Assembly: GCF_900465315.1 (NCBI RefSeq) | Contig: NZ_UBIX01000013.1 | Reading direction: 5' to 3' (one strand) | Length of the DNA stretch: 64,000 nucleotides | Source of the DNA: Asaia bogorensis_B | Lineage (GTDB): Bacteria > Pseudomonadota > Alphaproteobacteria > Acetobacterales > Acetobacteraceae | Part shown: positions 36,101-45,124 of the stretch, piece by piece | How the letters are laid out: the number at the start of each line of letters is the position of its first letter | Numbering within the stretch: position 1 is the first letter of the stretch | Made by a program: the position numbers and the translations under genes | Notes under the pieces: model-generated | The model's input: the letters and a program-made list of their open reading frames with translations, nothing else | Databases searched by the model: none | What the model was told of the DNA's origin: nothing

Positions 36101-36691
36101 TCAGGCGGCTTTCATGGTCTCCGTCAGAGCCTGAAGAACGGCCGTCGGGTCCTTGTTTTCGAGGACGGCCACTTCGCTCACAAAGCGTTCCTGTGCCGCT
36201 TCGAACAGCTTGCGCTCACTGAAGCTGCCATCAAGGCTGTCGACATTGCGGCGCAGGTCGCGAAGCACTTCGGCAATCTGGATCAGATCACCCGAGTTGA
36301 TCTTTTCCTGATAGGCAACGGCGCGACGTGCCCACATGCCCTTGCTGACATGCGGCTTGCCCTTGATGATCGACATCGCCTTCTCGACAATATCGCGCGT
36401 GACGATCTTGCGTAGTCCCGATTTGCGGGCCTTAGAGAGAGGGATGCGCAGTGTCATCTGGTTGCCGGGGAAGGAGATCTGGATGATTTCCAGCTTCGTT
36501 CCGGCAATTTCATCGACACCGATGCGATCGACGCGACCGACACCATGTGCGGCGTAGACGATGGAATCCCCTTCCTGGAAGGGATCGTCGTCTCCGGCAT
36601 GAGAGTCGGCCTGTGTTGCGGTCAGCGCGGCGGCGCTACGCGCCATCGCGTCTGTCATGCCTCCCTTGGGAGGGGTTTTGAACGTGCTCAT
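36101..36691 (-). CDS. carD: CarD family transcriptional regulator
   Basis: 196 residues. After a 35-residue variable N-terminus comes the RNA-polymerase-interacting domain (QEGDSIVYAAHGVGRVDRI), then the helical DNA-binding domain (KMWAR-type segment SKGMWARRAVAYQEKINSGD). CarD/CdnL proteins stabilise promoter open complexes, notably at rRNA genes. A second ATG 12 codons in is also possible as a start. It is followed by a terminator. Confidence 0.93.
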   Translation of the reverse strand: MSTFKTPPKGGMTDAMARSAAALTATQADSHAGDDDPFQEGDSIVYAAHGVGRVDRIGVDEIAGTKLEIIQISFPGNQMTLRIPLSKARKSGLRKIVTRDIVEKAMSIIKGKPHVSKGMWARRAVAYQEKINSGDLIQIAEVLRDLRRNVDSLDGSFSERKLFEAAQERFVSEVAVLENKDPTAVLQALTETMKAA

Positions 36692-36789
36692 GGCACAGGC
36701 CTATATCAGAAATTCCACAGTTTGTCTTGTGCCTCTGACAGGCTCTGGCCCGGCGTGCATCCGCTGGGTAGGAAGAGTATCCGGCACGA

Positions 36790-37665
36790 TCAGGGCTGCA
36801 CACCACGGCTGGGTGGAATGGGCTTGCCGACATCGTCGCCGATGGGTTGCAACAGGTCGATCTCGATATTGCGCGACATGGTCAGCATGGGCAGGGCGTG
36901 CTTGCTGGGGACGAACGGTTCCTGAAGGTCGCGACCGCTCTTGTCCAGCGCCTGGAACAGGAAGCCCACAAGGCTCGAACCCAGCGGTGTGATCCAGCCG
37001 AGCGACTGTACGGCCGAAAGCGGCAGCACGATGCAGAAGACATGCACCACCAGAAGCGGCAGGACGGAATATTGTATGGGCAGCGGCGTGTTCTTGATGC
37101 GCTCCAGCCCACCCTGGGCATTGGCGAGATCGGACAGGATACGATCAACCGTACCATGCACGGCACCGTCGATGTTCTTGAGCGCGACTTCCTCAGCCAC
37201 ACCGAGGCCGATTTCATAGAGCAGCGCGTTGGGCTTGTTGTTTCGCGCCATGATGCGCTCATACATCTCTGGCGTAAGCAGACGTCGGGCTTCCGGACCC
37301 TGCTCCAGATTGGAAAGCGCTGTACGCAGCAGATAGGGATAGGCAGCCATGGCGCGAGCAAGGTCAGGGCGGCCACCCAGCAGCGTCGCGGCCTCTCGGG
37401 CAAAGGAGCGGCAGTTGTTCGTGATCAGGCCCCAGAGTGACCGGCCTTCCCACCAGCGGGCATAGGCGGCATTGTTCCGGACACCCAGAAAGAGGGCCAG
37501 TGCCGAGCCCATCAGCGAGATGGGAAGTGCAGGTTGCTCCATCCATTCCTGATGATAGACCTGATAGAGAATAACGACGACGAAATCCCACAAGGCTAGA
37601 ATACCAAGGGGGACCGCTGTCTCACGTAACAGGATCCAAAGGCCGTAATTCTTGTCGACGATCAA
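36790..37665 (-). CDS. Bestrophin-family channel (YneE-like)
   Basis: 291 residues with four hydrophobic segments: LGILALWDFVVVILYQV at about 20, PISLMGSALALFLGVRN at about 50, YSVLPLLVVHVFCIVLPLSA at about 200 and a short one near 230. Typical motifs are NNAAYARWWEGRSLWG and TPLGSSLVGFLFQALDKSGRDLQEPF. Bacterial bestrophins are pentameric ion channels, sodium-selective in Klebsiella. It is divergent from frmA. Confidence 0.9.
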   Translation of the reverse strand: MIVDKNYGLWILLRETAVPLGILALWDFVVVILYQVYHQEWMEQPALPISLMGSALALFLGVRNNAAYARWWEGRSLWGLITNNCRSFAREAATLLGGRPDLARAMAAYPYLLRTALSNLEQGPEARRLLTPEMYERIMARNNKPNALLYEIGLGVAEEVALKNIDGAVHGTVDRILSDLANAQGGLERIKNTPLPIQYSVLPLLVVHVFCIVLPLSAVQSLGWITPLGSSLVGFLFQALDKSGRDLQEPFVPSKHALPMLTMSRNIEIDLLQPIGDDVGKPIPPSRGVQP

Positions 37666-37797
37666 GGTGTCTTGGTCCTCAAAAGCTGCTGTTGGGCTAG
37701 GGCGATATCTTAGACAGGACGCCCCCGATAAAACTCGTTAAAACGTAATCTGTTCTGTGACGTATCGTGAACAGCCTGTGATCGGAGATATGATAAG

Positions 37798-38919
37798 ATG
37801 GATGTGATTGCCGCACTTGCACTCGAGGCCGGTCGGAAACTGGAGATCGACACGGTACAGCTCGAGGGACCGCGCGCGGGCGAGGTTCTGGTCGAAATCA
37901 AGGCCACAGGCCTGTGCCATACGGACAAGTTCACCCTGTCCGGTGATGATCCGGAAGGTCTGTTTCCTGCCATCCTCGGTCACGAAGGGGCGGGCATTGT
38001 GCGCGAGGTCGGCGCTGGCGTGACCTCGCTCAAGCCGGGCGATCATGTCATTCCGCTCTACACGCCCGAGTGCCGAAACTGCCCGTCCTGCCTGTCGCGC
38101 AAGACCAATCTTTGCACCTCGATACGAGGCACACAGGGCAAGGGGCTTATGCCTGACGGCACGACGCGCTTTTCGTACAAGGGGCAGCCGGTCCATCACT
38201 ATATGGGCTGCTCGACTTTTGCCAATTTCACCGTGCTGCCCGAGATCGCTTTGGCCAAGGTGCGTAGCGACGCGCCGCTGGACAAGATCTGCTATATCGG
38301 ATGCGGCGTGACGACAGGGATCGGCGCCGTGCTGTTCACGGCCAAGGTCGAAGCAGAGTCGACTGTGGTGGTGTTTGGTCTGGGGGGGATCGGGCTCAAT
38401 GTCGTGCAGGGAGCTCGCATGGTCGGTGCCCGGCAGATCATCGGTGTCGATCTCAACCCCGAGCGTGCCAGCATCGCGCGTGAGTTCGGCATGACGCATT
38501 TCGTGAACCCTGCCGATCTGGGCCCCAATGGCGATCTGGTGGGCCATCTGGTCGAGCTGACCGGTGGAGGCGCGGATTACACCTTCGAGTGTGTGGGTAA
38601 TGTGAAGCTGATGCGCCAGGCGCTCGAATGTGCCCATCGCGGGTGGGGTGTTTCCTGCGTGATCGGTGTGGCCGGGTCCGGTCAGGAAATCAGCACGCGT
38701 CCGTTTCAGCTGGTGACGGGACGGCGCTGGATCGGCTCGGCCTTCGGCGGAGCAAGGGGGCGCACCGATGTGCCCAGAATCGTCGACATGTATATGGAAG
38801 GGCGCATCAATATTGACTCGTTGATCACCCAGCATCTCAAGCTGTCCGAGATCAATTATGGCTTCGAGCTGATGAGTCAGGGCAAGTCGATCCGCTCCGT
38901 CGTGGAATTCGACGCTTGA
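37798..38919 (+). CDS. frmA: S-(hydroxymethyl)glutathione dehydrogenase (class III alcohol dehydrogenase)
   Basis: 373 residues. Oxidises the formaldehyde-glutathione adduct with NAD. Catalytic zinc ligands lie in GLCHTD and GHEGAG, with a third Cys in YIGCGVTTGIG. The structural zinc is held by four Cys in CRNCPSCLSRKTNLC. The NAD-binding loop is VFGLGGIGLNV. It overlaps the next gene (TTGA), the enzyme for the following step. Confidence 0.95.
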   Translation: MDVIAALALEAGRKLEIDTVQLEGPRAGEVLVEIKATGLCHTDKFTLSGDDPEGLFPAILGHEGAGIVREVGAGVTSLKPGDHVIPLYTPECRNCPSCLSRKTNLCTSIRGTQGKGLMPDGTTRFSYKGQPVHHYMGCSTFANFTVLPEIALAKVRSDAPLDKICYIGCGVTTGIGAVLFTAKVEAESTVVVFGLGGIGLNVVQGARMVGARQIIGVDLNPERASIAREFGMTHFVNPADLGPNGDLVGHLVELTGGGADYTFECVGNVKLMRQALECAHRGWGVSCVIGVAGSGQEISTRPFQLVTGRRWIGSAFGGARGRTDVPRIVDMYMEGRINIDSLITQHLKLSEINYGFELMSQGKSIRSVVEFDA

Positions 38920-39773
38920 AGCCGGAAAAAATCACCGATCAGCTCTGTCACGGCGGCAGCGTGACTTGCTGGCGGCACCGATCCGAAGTTCTGGGTCTGG
39001 ATGCGCAATTCAGCGTTTTCCAGCCCGCGCAGGCGCTGCGTGGTGAGGTCGTTCCGGTGCTCTTCCTGCTTGCAGGGCTCACTTGCACGCATGAGACGTT
39101 CCTGCAGAAATCGACAATCATTGCCCATGCCGCAGAGCACGGTTTGATGCTGGTGGCCCCCGATACCTCGCCGCGCGGCGCAGGCATTGCGGGCGAGGAG
39201 GAAAGCTATGATCTCGGCACCGGAGCAGGCTTCTATCTGGACGCGCTCATCGCACCCTGGGACCGACATTACCGCATGGGCAGCTATATCGACTCAGAGC
39301 TCCCTGCGCTGCTGAAGCGACTGTTCACACTCGATGGCACGTCTTTCGGCATCATGGGTCATTCGATGGGTGGGCATGGTGCTCTGGTGCATGGGCTGCG
39401 CAATCCTGATCTGTGGCGCTCGATCAGCGCGCTCGCTCCGATTGTGCATCCTTCGGTCGTTCCCTGGGGTGAGAAAGCGTTCACGGCTTATCTTGGCAGT
39501 GATCGTGACATCTGGGCGCAATGGGATGCAGTCTCGTTGCTTGAGGCGGGTCGCGTCCATCCTGCCAGCATACTGATCGATCAGGGGGTCGCAGACCCTT
39601 TTCTCGCACAGGAGTTGCGGCCTGATCTGATCGAAAATGCGGCGGCGGCGGCAGGGCAGCCGCTCACGTTGCGCTATCATGAGGGATACGATCACTCATA
39701 CTGGTTCATCCAGACTGTTATTCGTGACCATGTGGCCCATCATGCGCGCCTGCTTGGAGTTTCCTCCCGATGA
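38916..39773 (+). CDS. fghA: S-formylglutathione hydrolase
   Basis: 285 residues, esterase-D type. Hydrolyses S-formylglutathione to formate and glutathione, completing detoxification begun by FrmA. The nucleophile is in GIMGHSMGGHGAL, the acid near DQGVADPF and the catalytic His in GYDHSYWFI. It starts with TTG overlapping the frmA stop. Its own stop overlaps the RNase T2 start as ATGA. Confidence 0.94.
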   Translation: MKPEKITDQLCHGGSVTCWRHRSEVLGLDAQFSVFQPAQALRGEVVPVLFLLAGLTCTHETFLQKSTIIAHAAEHGLMLVAPDTSPRGAGIAGEEESYDLGTGAGFYLDALIAPWDRHYRMGSYIDSELPALLKRLFTLDGTSFGIMGHSMGGHGALVHGLRNPDLWRSISALAPIVHPSVVPWGEKAFTAYLGSDRDIWAQWDAVSLLEAGRVHPASILIDQGVADPFLAQELRPDLIENAAAAAGQPLTLRYHEGYDHSYWFIQTVIRDHVAHHARLLGVSSR

Positions 39774-40564
39774 TCAAGTCCCTTCCCGCGAGCCTGGGCG
39801 CGTTATGGCGACCTCTCTCATGCCTCGCACTGGGTGTCATGGCGCTGGGTGTGACGGCGCTCGGTGGATGCAGCACCGGACCCGCACCCTGGCCGACCGC
39901 CTTGACCCCGACACGTCACGCTGACTTCGATCACAACACCCTAGCTTTGACGTGGCAGCCCGGCTTTTGCACTGTCGGCAAAGGATGCAGCGCCGATCAG
40001 CCACGCCAGCCTCTGATCGGGCTTCACGGTCTGTGGGCGTCGGAGCCCCATTCGCTGGAGGCGCAGAATATCCCAGTTGAGCATTGGTGGCGTGACGGGT
40101 GCAGCCTGCTCGAGCCCGATGCTCAGGCTCCCGTGCTCGATAACGCCATGAACGCGACGCTGAGCCAGATCATGCCGCACACCCAGCCTTCGCTGATCAC
40201 ACATGAGTGGGTCAAACACGGGGCGTGTTTCGGCTATTCTGCGGGTCCGTTCTTCGCCAAAGCGAGCGCCCTGCGCGAGCGGTTCGCGCAGTCACCGATG
40301 GGTTACTATCTTGCCGAACGCGCCGGGTTACGAGTGCGTCATGACGACCTCATGGCGTTTTTCACAACAGCGAGCCAGACCACTCTGCCGCGCGCCCTGC
40401 AGCTGCGATGCGAGACCGATCATGAAGGACGCGTTGTTTTGACGCAGCTCTGGTTCACGCTGGCACCCGGCAAGATGCATCTCTTCCCTGCGGCAGAAAG
40501 CTATCTGACATCGCCGCAAAACCAGGATAACTGCCCTGCAGAATTCTGGGTCAAACGCTGGTAG
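39770..40564 (+). CDS. Ribonuclease T2 family lipoprotein
   Basis: 264 residues. Signal peptide with lipobox ALGGC predicts a lipid-anchored envelope protein. Both catalytic segments are intact: LIGLHGLWAS (CAS I histidine) and THEWVKHGACFGY (CAS II Glu and His). The enzyme cuts single-stranded RNA through a cyclic phosphate intermediate, likely in the periplasm. It is translationally coupled to the formaldehyde genes, with no obvious functional link. Confidence 0.92.
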   Translation: MIKSLPASLGALWRPLSCLALGVMALGVTALGGCSTGPAPWPTALTPTRHADFDHNTLALTWQPGFCTVGKGCSADQPRQPLIGLHGLWASEPHSLEAQNIPVEHWWRDGCSLLEPDAQAPVLDNAMNATLSQIMPHTQPSLITHEWVKHGACFGYSAGPFFAKASALRERFAQSPMGYYLAERAGLRVRHDDLMAFFTTASQTTLPRALQLRCETDHEGRVVLTQLWFTLAPGKMHLFPAAESYLTSPQNQDNCPAEFWVKRW

Positions 40565-40575
40565 AAGCCTTGTTT

Positions 40576-40602
40576 GACCGGCATATCTGGCGCATGCCGG
40601 TC
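40576..40602. terminator. Convergent-gene hairpin terminator
   Basis: GACCGGCAT and ATGCCGGTC form a perfect 9 bp stem around a nine-base loop, in the 43 bp gap between the convergent RNase T2 and yjbQ genes. Flanking T-tracts are short, so efficiency is uncertain. Confidence 0.65.
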
Positions 40603-40607
40603 AGGTT

Positions 40608-41024
40608 TCAGTCACCGAGGAGATGCAGCACGATCTCGCGTCCATGTGACGCGCGGCGGTGCTCGAAAAGATAGATACCCTGCCACGTGCCCAAGACCGG
40701 CCGACCGCCCATGACCGGGATCGTGAGTTGAACATTGGTCAGTACGGAGCGGATATGGGCTGGCATATCGTCAGCGCCTTCGTAATCGTGACGATAGGCC
40801 CGGCTTTCGGGCACCAGATCCTCAAAATAGCTGTTGATGTCCTGTTGCACCGTCGGATCAGCGTTTTCCTGCACGATGAGCGATGCCGAGGTATGACGGC
40901 ACCACAGGGTGAGAAGCCCGTCCGTTATTCCGCTATCCGATACCCAATCGAGTATCGGGGCGGTGATCATGGTGAGGCCCTTGCCGCGGGTGCGTACCGA
41001 GAGACGGTGAAATGCCTGCTTCAT
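40608..41024 (-). CDS. yjbQ: YjbQ family protein
   Basis: 138 residues from ATG 41024, with GGAGGAGG eight bases upstream. Family motifs are CRHTSASLIVQENADP, YRHDYEGADDMPAHIRS and GTWQGIYLFEHR. YjbQ has weak thiamine-phosphate synthase activity in E. coli, and its true role is unsettled. It is close to trpS on the same strand. Confidence 0.9.
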   Translation of the reverse strand: MKQAFHRLSVRTRGKGLTMITAPILDWVSDSGITDGLLTLWCRHTSASLIVQENADPTVQQDINSYFEDLVPESRAYRHDYEGADDMPAHIRSVLTNVQLTIPVMGGRPVLGTWQGIYLFEHRRASHGREIVLHLLGD

Positions 41025-41085
41025 GAGATGGACCTCCTCCGGAGCGCGGTGGTCTGCACCGGCTCCCTGCATGTTGCTGGCAGTT

Positions 41086-42108
41086 CTAGCGCAGATAACC
41101 CACGAGGCGTTCCGCCTCAGTCACGATCGGCTCGGCAATCGCGTTGGCTCGCGCCGCGCCTTCACGCAGGATCTGTTCGAGATGCGCGCTATCTTCAAGC
41201 AAACGACGGGTTTCGTTGGCGACGGGTGCGAGCTTTTCCACCAGCAATTCGGCCAGCGCTGATTTGAAAGGACCAAAGCCCTGGCCGCCAAAGCGCGCCA
41301 GAACGTCGTCATTACTCAAATCGGACATGGCGGCAAAAATGGTGACGAGATTGCGTGCCTCGGGGCGCTCGGCGAGACCTGCATTTTCCGAGGGCAGGGG
41401 TTCCGTGTCCGATTTCGCCTTGCGGATCTTCAGCGCGATCTCATCAGCCGTATCCGTCAGTTCGATCCGTGATTGCGCGGAGGGATCCGATTTGGACATC
41501 TTCTTGGTGCCGTCGCGCAGGCTCATGACGCGTGCGGCGGAAGGGGGGATGAGCGGCTCGATCGTGGGGAAGAAATCGACCCCGTAGTCATGATTGAACT
41601 TGGCTGCGATGTCGTTTGCGATTTCGAGATGCTGCTTCTGGTCTTCGCCAACGGGTACGCGTGTGGCGTGAAAGGCATGGATGTCCGCCGCCATGAGGGC
41701 AGGGTAAACGAACAGGCCGGCAGAATGCTGCTCACGGTCCTTGCCTGCTTTTTCCTTGAACTGCGTCATGCGGTTCAGCCAGCCAAGGCGAACCACGCAG
41801 TTGAAAATCCAGCCGAGACGCGCATGCGCGCTGACGGCAGACTGATTGTAGAGCACGTGTTTCTGCGGATCGATGCCCGAGGCAATCAGGCAGGCGGCCT
41901 GAGCCAGGCTGTCCTGACGGAGTTGTGCGGGTTCGCGGAACACGGTCAGGGCGTGCATATCGACAAGGCAGAAAACGCAGTCATGATCGTCCTGCAACCG
42001 GACCCAGTTGCGGATTGCGCCAAGGTAATTGCCAAGCTGGGGGACGCCGGTCGGCTGAATGCCGGAGAATACACGTTGCATGGGCAGTGTTGTCGAATGT
42101 GCTGCCAT
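41086..42108 (-). CDS. trpS: Tryptophanyl-tRNA synthetase
   Basis: 340 residues, class I synthetase. The HIGH-equivalent lies in GIQPTGVPQLGNYLGAIRNW and the KMSKS loop is KKMSKSDPSAQSRIEL. Start choice is unclear: ATG 42108 (MAAHSTTLPM) or ATG 42081 (MQRVFSGIQ), and neither has a clear ribosome site. Both give a complete catalytic domain. Confidence 0.95.
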   Translation of the reverse strand: MAAHSTTLPMQRVFSGIQPTGVPQLGNYLGAIRNWVRLQDDHDCVFCLVDMHALTVFREPAQLRQDSLAQAACLIASGIDPQKHVLYNQSAVSAHARLGWIFNCVVRLGWLNRMTQFKEKAGKDREQHSAGLFVYPALMAADIHAFHATRVPVGEDQKQHLEIANDIAAKFNHDYGVDFFPTIEPLIPPSAARVMSLRDGTKKMSKSDPSAQSRIELTDTADEIALKIRKAKSDTEPLPSENAGLAERPEARNLVTIFAAMSDLSNDDVLARFGGQGFGPFKSALAELLVEKLAPVANETRRLLEDSAHLEQILREGAARANAIAEPIVTEAERLVGYLR

Positions 42109-42205
42109 AGCGGTCAAGTGGAAAGATTGCCCAGCCCATGCAAATGCCTGTAATGCCTCGCCAATGCGCGTTTGACCCTGCGCATCGAGCTGCGGGAGAA
42201 GATTT

Positions 42206-42736
42206 TTGGTACGGGGAATTCTGACAGTCTATGCAGGCCCGATGTTTGCGGGAAAATCTGCCCATCTGTTGCAGGAGCACCCGGATGTCCGATCCACACT
42301 GTGTCTCGCCCCTGCCTTCGATACGCGCTCAGGTGCCGCTATCCATAGTCGTGTGGGATTGAGCCGCCCCGCACGATCGGTACGGGCATGGCCGGATGAC
42401 GCCACAGAATACGAGCATATCCTGCTTGATGAGGGGCATTTCATGATCGCGCCGCATTATGCGGGTGACGTCGTGGCCGATATCAACTGGACGCTGGGCC
42501 AGGGAATTCATGTCAGTGTGTCAGGCCTCGACACTGATTTCATGCGCCAGGCATTCGATGTCATGGCGCGATTGCGTGCCATGGCTGATCGATATGTCCT
42601 CTTGCAGGCGCGTTGCCACGTTTGCGGGGCGCCGGCGTACTGGACAGCCAAGAAGCGCCAGACTGGGTACGTACTCGAGACGGGCGATGACGATCTTTAC
42701 GAAGCCCGGTGCGAAAGCCACTGGGCGCCACCCTGA
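42206..42736 (+). CDS. tdk: Thymidine kinase, type II
   Basis: 176 residues. Walker A VYAGPMFAGKS, the DEAQF-equivalent LLDEGHFM, LDTDFMRQ of the nucleoside pocket, and zinc ligands in ARCHVCGAP and EARCESHW. Salvages thymidine for dTMP. The probable start is TTG 42206, with GGGAG upstream. This is slightly short for the family (about 190), mainly at the N-terminal lasso. Confidence 0.88.
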   Translation: MVRGILTVYAGPMFAGKSAHLLQEHPDVRSTLCLAPAFDTRSGAAIHSRVGLSRPARSVRAWPDDATEYEHILLDEGHFMIAPHYAGDVVADINWTLGQGIHVSVSGLDTDFMRQAFDVMARLRAMADRYVLLQARCHVCGAPAYWTAKKRQTGYVLETGDDDLYEARCESHWAPP

Positions 42737-42820
42737 ACGTTTGTCGCCCACACGACGTAACCGCAAGGGCAGGGTAGGAGGCTCGCAAAGACGAAGAGCC
42801 CCTGTTCGCTTACCTCTGGA

Positions 42821-43276
42821 TCAGGGAATCTGTCCCTTGCCCGAAAGGGCCTGCCGCATGGCATGGACGCGATTGGAGCCGATTTCTTCTTTTCTGGCCG
42901 CCGCGATGACATCGGGCGTGATCTGAGGTGCGGGATGTGTCGCGCCGCGCGAGATCAACCAGTTGAGGATGAGCGAAAGCTGCTCGTCGCTCAGCCTGCG
43001 GAAGCTCGGCATGGAGAAATTATAGTGACCGCCATTGGCTTCGATAGGGCCATCGAGGCCGTTCAGCATGACGCGCGCCAGATAGCCGCGCCCCTCCGGT
43101 GTCTTGGCGATCAGGTCAAGACGCCCGACCAATGGGGGCACTTCACCGGGCAAGCCGTTGCCGCCATGGTGACAGATGCCGCAATTGGGACCGTAGATCT
43201 TCTGCCCCGCGCTTTTCTTGCCGCAGGCCGTGAGAGCGAGAGCGGCAAGAAGCGCAAGAGCGAGGGGGGCGCGCAT
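42821..43276 (-). CDS. Lipoprotein c-type cytochrome
   Basis: 151 residues. Lipoprotein signal (LALALLAALALTACG), one haem motif CGICHH and a likely axial Met in NFSMPSFRRLSDEQLSLIL. This is a class I cytochrome c fold, lipid-anchored in the periplasm, and it probably shuttles electrons in the respiratory chain. The start ATG 43276 is chosen because it begins the signal peptide. The FKBP gene lies ten bases upstream. Confidence 0.9.
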   Translation of the reverse strand: MRAPLALALLAALALTACGKKSAGQKIYGPNCGICHHGGNGLPGEVPPLVGRLDLIAKTPEGRGYLARVMLNGLDGPIEANGGHYNFSMPSFRRLSDEQLSLILNWLISRGATHPAPQITPDVIAAARKEEIGSNRVHAMRQALSGKGQIP

Positions 43277-43286
43277 GGTCAGACCC

Positions 43287-43775
43287 TTACTGTTCCTGAC
43301 CACCCAGACCCAGGAGCTGGATCTTGAACACGAGCGGGCTATTCGGCGGGATGATACCCATGGAACGCTTGCCGTAGCCCAGCTCGGGCGGGACATAGAG
43401 CATCCAGGTATCGCCCACATGCATCATCGGAAGGGCTTCCATCCAGCCCTTCACGAGGCCGTCAAGAGGCATCTGCATATAGGCGCCGTTGCCATGCTGT
43501 TCCGAACTATCGAAGATCCCGCCATCGGGCAGGCGGCCTTCATAGATCAGCATCATCTGTCGACCTTTGGACGGCTGTTCGCCGTCCTTGGGGCCGGATT
43601 TCAGCACCTTGTAGGCCAGACCGTCGGGCAGGGTTTTGACCCCCGGCTCCGCGCGGACCTTGGCCATGAACTGCTCGGGCGTCAGCTCCGGCTCTTCTTT
43701 TGGGCCGCCGCAGGCTGCGAGAGCGAGGAAGGATGCCCCGGCAACGAGGGTCTTGATGGAGCGGGATATACGCAT
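43287..43775 (-). CDS. FKBP-type peptidyl-prolyl isomerase lipoprotein
   Basis: 162 residues. Lipoprotein signal (LVAGASFLALAACGG) and an FKBP domain at about 65-160: MMLIYEGRLPDGGIFDSS, LPMMHVGDTWMLYVPPELGYG and NSPLVFKIQLLGL. Folds envelope proteins in the periplasm. GAGAGG lies five bases ahead of the ATG. It sits between argG and the cytochrome gene on the same strand. Confidence 0.93.
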   Translation of the reverse strand: MRISRSIKTLVAGASFLALAACGGPKEEPELTPEQFMAKVRAEPGVKTLPDGLAYKVLKSGPKDGEQPSKGRQMMLIYEGRLPDGGIFDSSEQHGNGAYMQMPLDGLVKGWMEALPMMHVGDTWMLYVPPELGYGKRSMGIIPPNSPLVFKIQLLGLGGQEQ

Positions 43776-43798
43776 GGTGTACCTCTCGACGCTGGCGA

Positions 43799-45028
43799 TC
43801 AGGGCTGGCCCCCGGTGCGGCCAATCTGGCCACCCAGACGCAGGCGCAGCGCATTGAGCTTGATGAAGCCCTGAGCGTCGATCTGGTTATAGGCCCCTTC
43901 ATCGTCCTCGAAGGTGACAACGCGGGTGTCGTACAGGCTGTTCGGGCTTTCACGACCGACGCAGATCACGTTGCCCTTGTAGAGCTTCAGCCGCACGCGA
44001 CCCGTGACCGATTTCTGGCTGGTGTCAATCAGTGCCTGCAGCATGTGCCGCTCGGGCGAGAACCAGAAGCCGTTATAGATGATCTCGGCATAGCGCGGCA
44101 TCAGGCTGTCCTTGAGGTGCATGGCCTCGCGGTCGAGCGTGATGGATTCGATGCTGCGATGCGCCGTAAGCAGGATCGTACCGCCCGGCGTTTCGTAGAT
44201 GCCACGCGACTTCATGCCGACGAAGCGGTTCTCGACGAGGTCCAGACGGCCAATGCCGTTGTCATGGCCAAGCTTGTTGAGACGCGTCAGCAGTTCGGCG
44301 GGGGAAAGCGTGACGCCATTGAGTGCAACCGGATCACCTTCAAAGAAATCGATGGCGATTTCAGTTGCGACATCGGGCGCGTTTTCGGGCGAGATGGTGC
44401 GCTGGAAAACGATTTCATCGGGAGCAACTGCGGGATCTTCGAGGATCTTGCCCTCGGAAGACGAGTGGAGCAGGTTGGCATCGACCGAGAAAGGCGCCTC
44501 GCCGCGCTTGTCCTTGGTGACCGGAATCTGGTTTTCCTCGGCAAAGGCCAGCAGCTTGGTGCGCGAGGTCAGGTTCCACTCACGCCACGGTGCGATGACC
44601 TTGATGTCAGGCTGCAGCGCATAATAGCCAAGCTCGAAGCGAACCTGATCATTGCCCTTGCCGGTCGCGCCATGGGCCACGGCATCGGCACCGACCATCT
44701 TGGCGATCTCGATCTGGCGCTGTGCGATAAGCGGACGCGCGATCGACGTACCCAGCAGGTACTGCCCCTCATACAGCGCATTGGCGCGGAACATCGGGAA
44801 CACGAAATCCTTGACGAAGGTTTCGCGCAGGTCCTCGACGAAGATGTCCTTGACGCCGAACATCTCGGCCTTGCGGCGTGCCGGTTCCAGCTCTTCACCC
44901 TGACCGAGATCGGCGGTGAAGGTGACAACCTCGCAGCCATATTCCTTCTGCAGCCAGCGCAGAATGACGGAAGTATCCAGCCCGCCCGAGTAGGCGAGAA
45001 CAACTTTTTTGACGTCCCGGGCAGTCAT
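43799..45028 (-). CDS. argG: Argininosuccinate synthase
   Basis: 409 residues. Joins citrulline and aspartate using ATP. The PP-loop is VLAYSGGLDTSVI at the N-terminus, and further motifs are AHGATGKGNDQVRFE and SKPIGDRFVG-like NRFVGMKSRGIYETPGG. Arginine biosynthesis. The 96-base gap to rlmN upstream may hold its promoter. Confidence 0.96.
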   Translation of the reverse strand: MTARDVKKVVLAYSGGLDTSVILRWLQKEYGCEVVTFTADLGQGEELEPARRKAEMFGVKDIFVEDLRETFVKDFVFPMFRANALYEGQYLLGTSIARPLIAQRQIEIAKMVGADAVAHGATGKGNDQVRFELGYYALQPDIKVIAPWREWNLTSRTKLLAFAEENQIPVTKDKRGEAPFSVDANLLHSSSEGKILEDPAVAPDEIVFQRTISPENAPDVATEIAIDFFEGDPVALNGVTLSPAELLTRLNKLGHDNGIGRLDLVENRFVGMKSRGIYETPGGTILLTAHRSIESITLDREAMHLKDSLMPRYAEIIYNGFWFSPERHMLQALIDTSQKSVTGRVRLKLYKGNVICVGRESPNSLYDTRVVTFEDDEGAYNQIDAQGFIKLNALRLRLGGQIGRTGGQP

Positions 45029-45092
45029 GAGGCCAGGCTTCCCTCTGATAGAATGACAAATACAGAGTCATTCTTATCACTCGCCTCGCGCA

Positions 45093-45117
45093 CTGGCCAG
45101 CCTGACAGGCTGACCAG
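45093..45117 (-). terminator. Hairpin between rlmN and argG
   Basis: CTGGCCAGCCT and AGGCTGACCAG pair with one mismatch around a gac loop, eight bases past the rlmN stop. No T-run follows on the minus strand. It may end rlmN or act in the argG leader. Confidence 0.45.
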
Positions 45118-45124
45118 CACCGGG

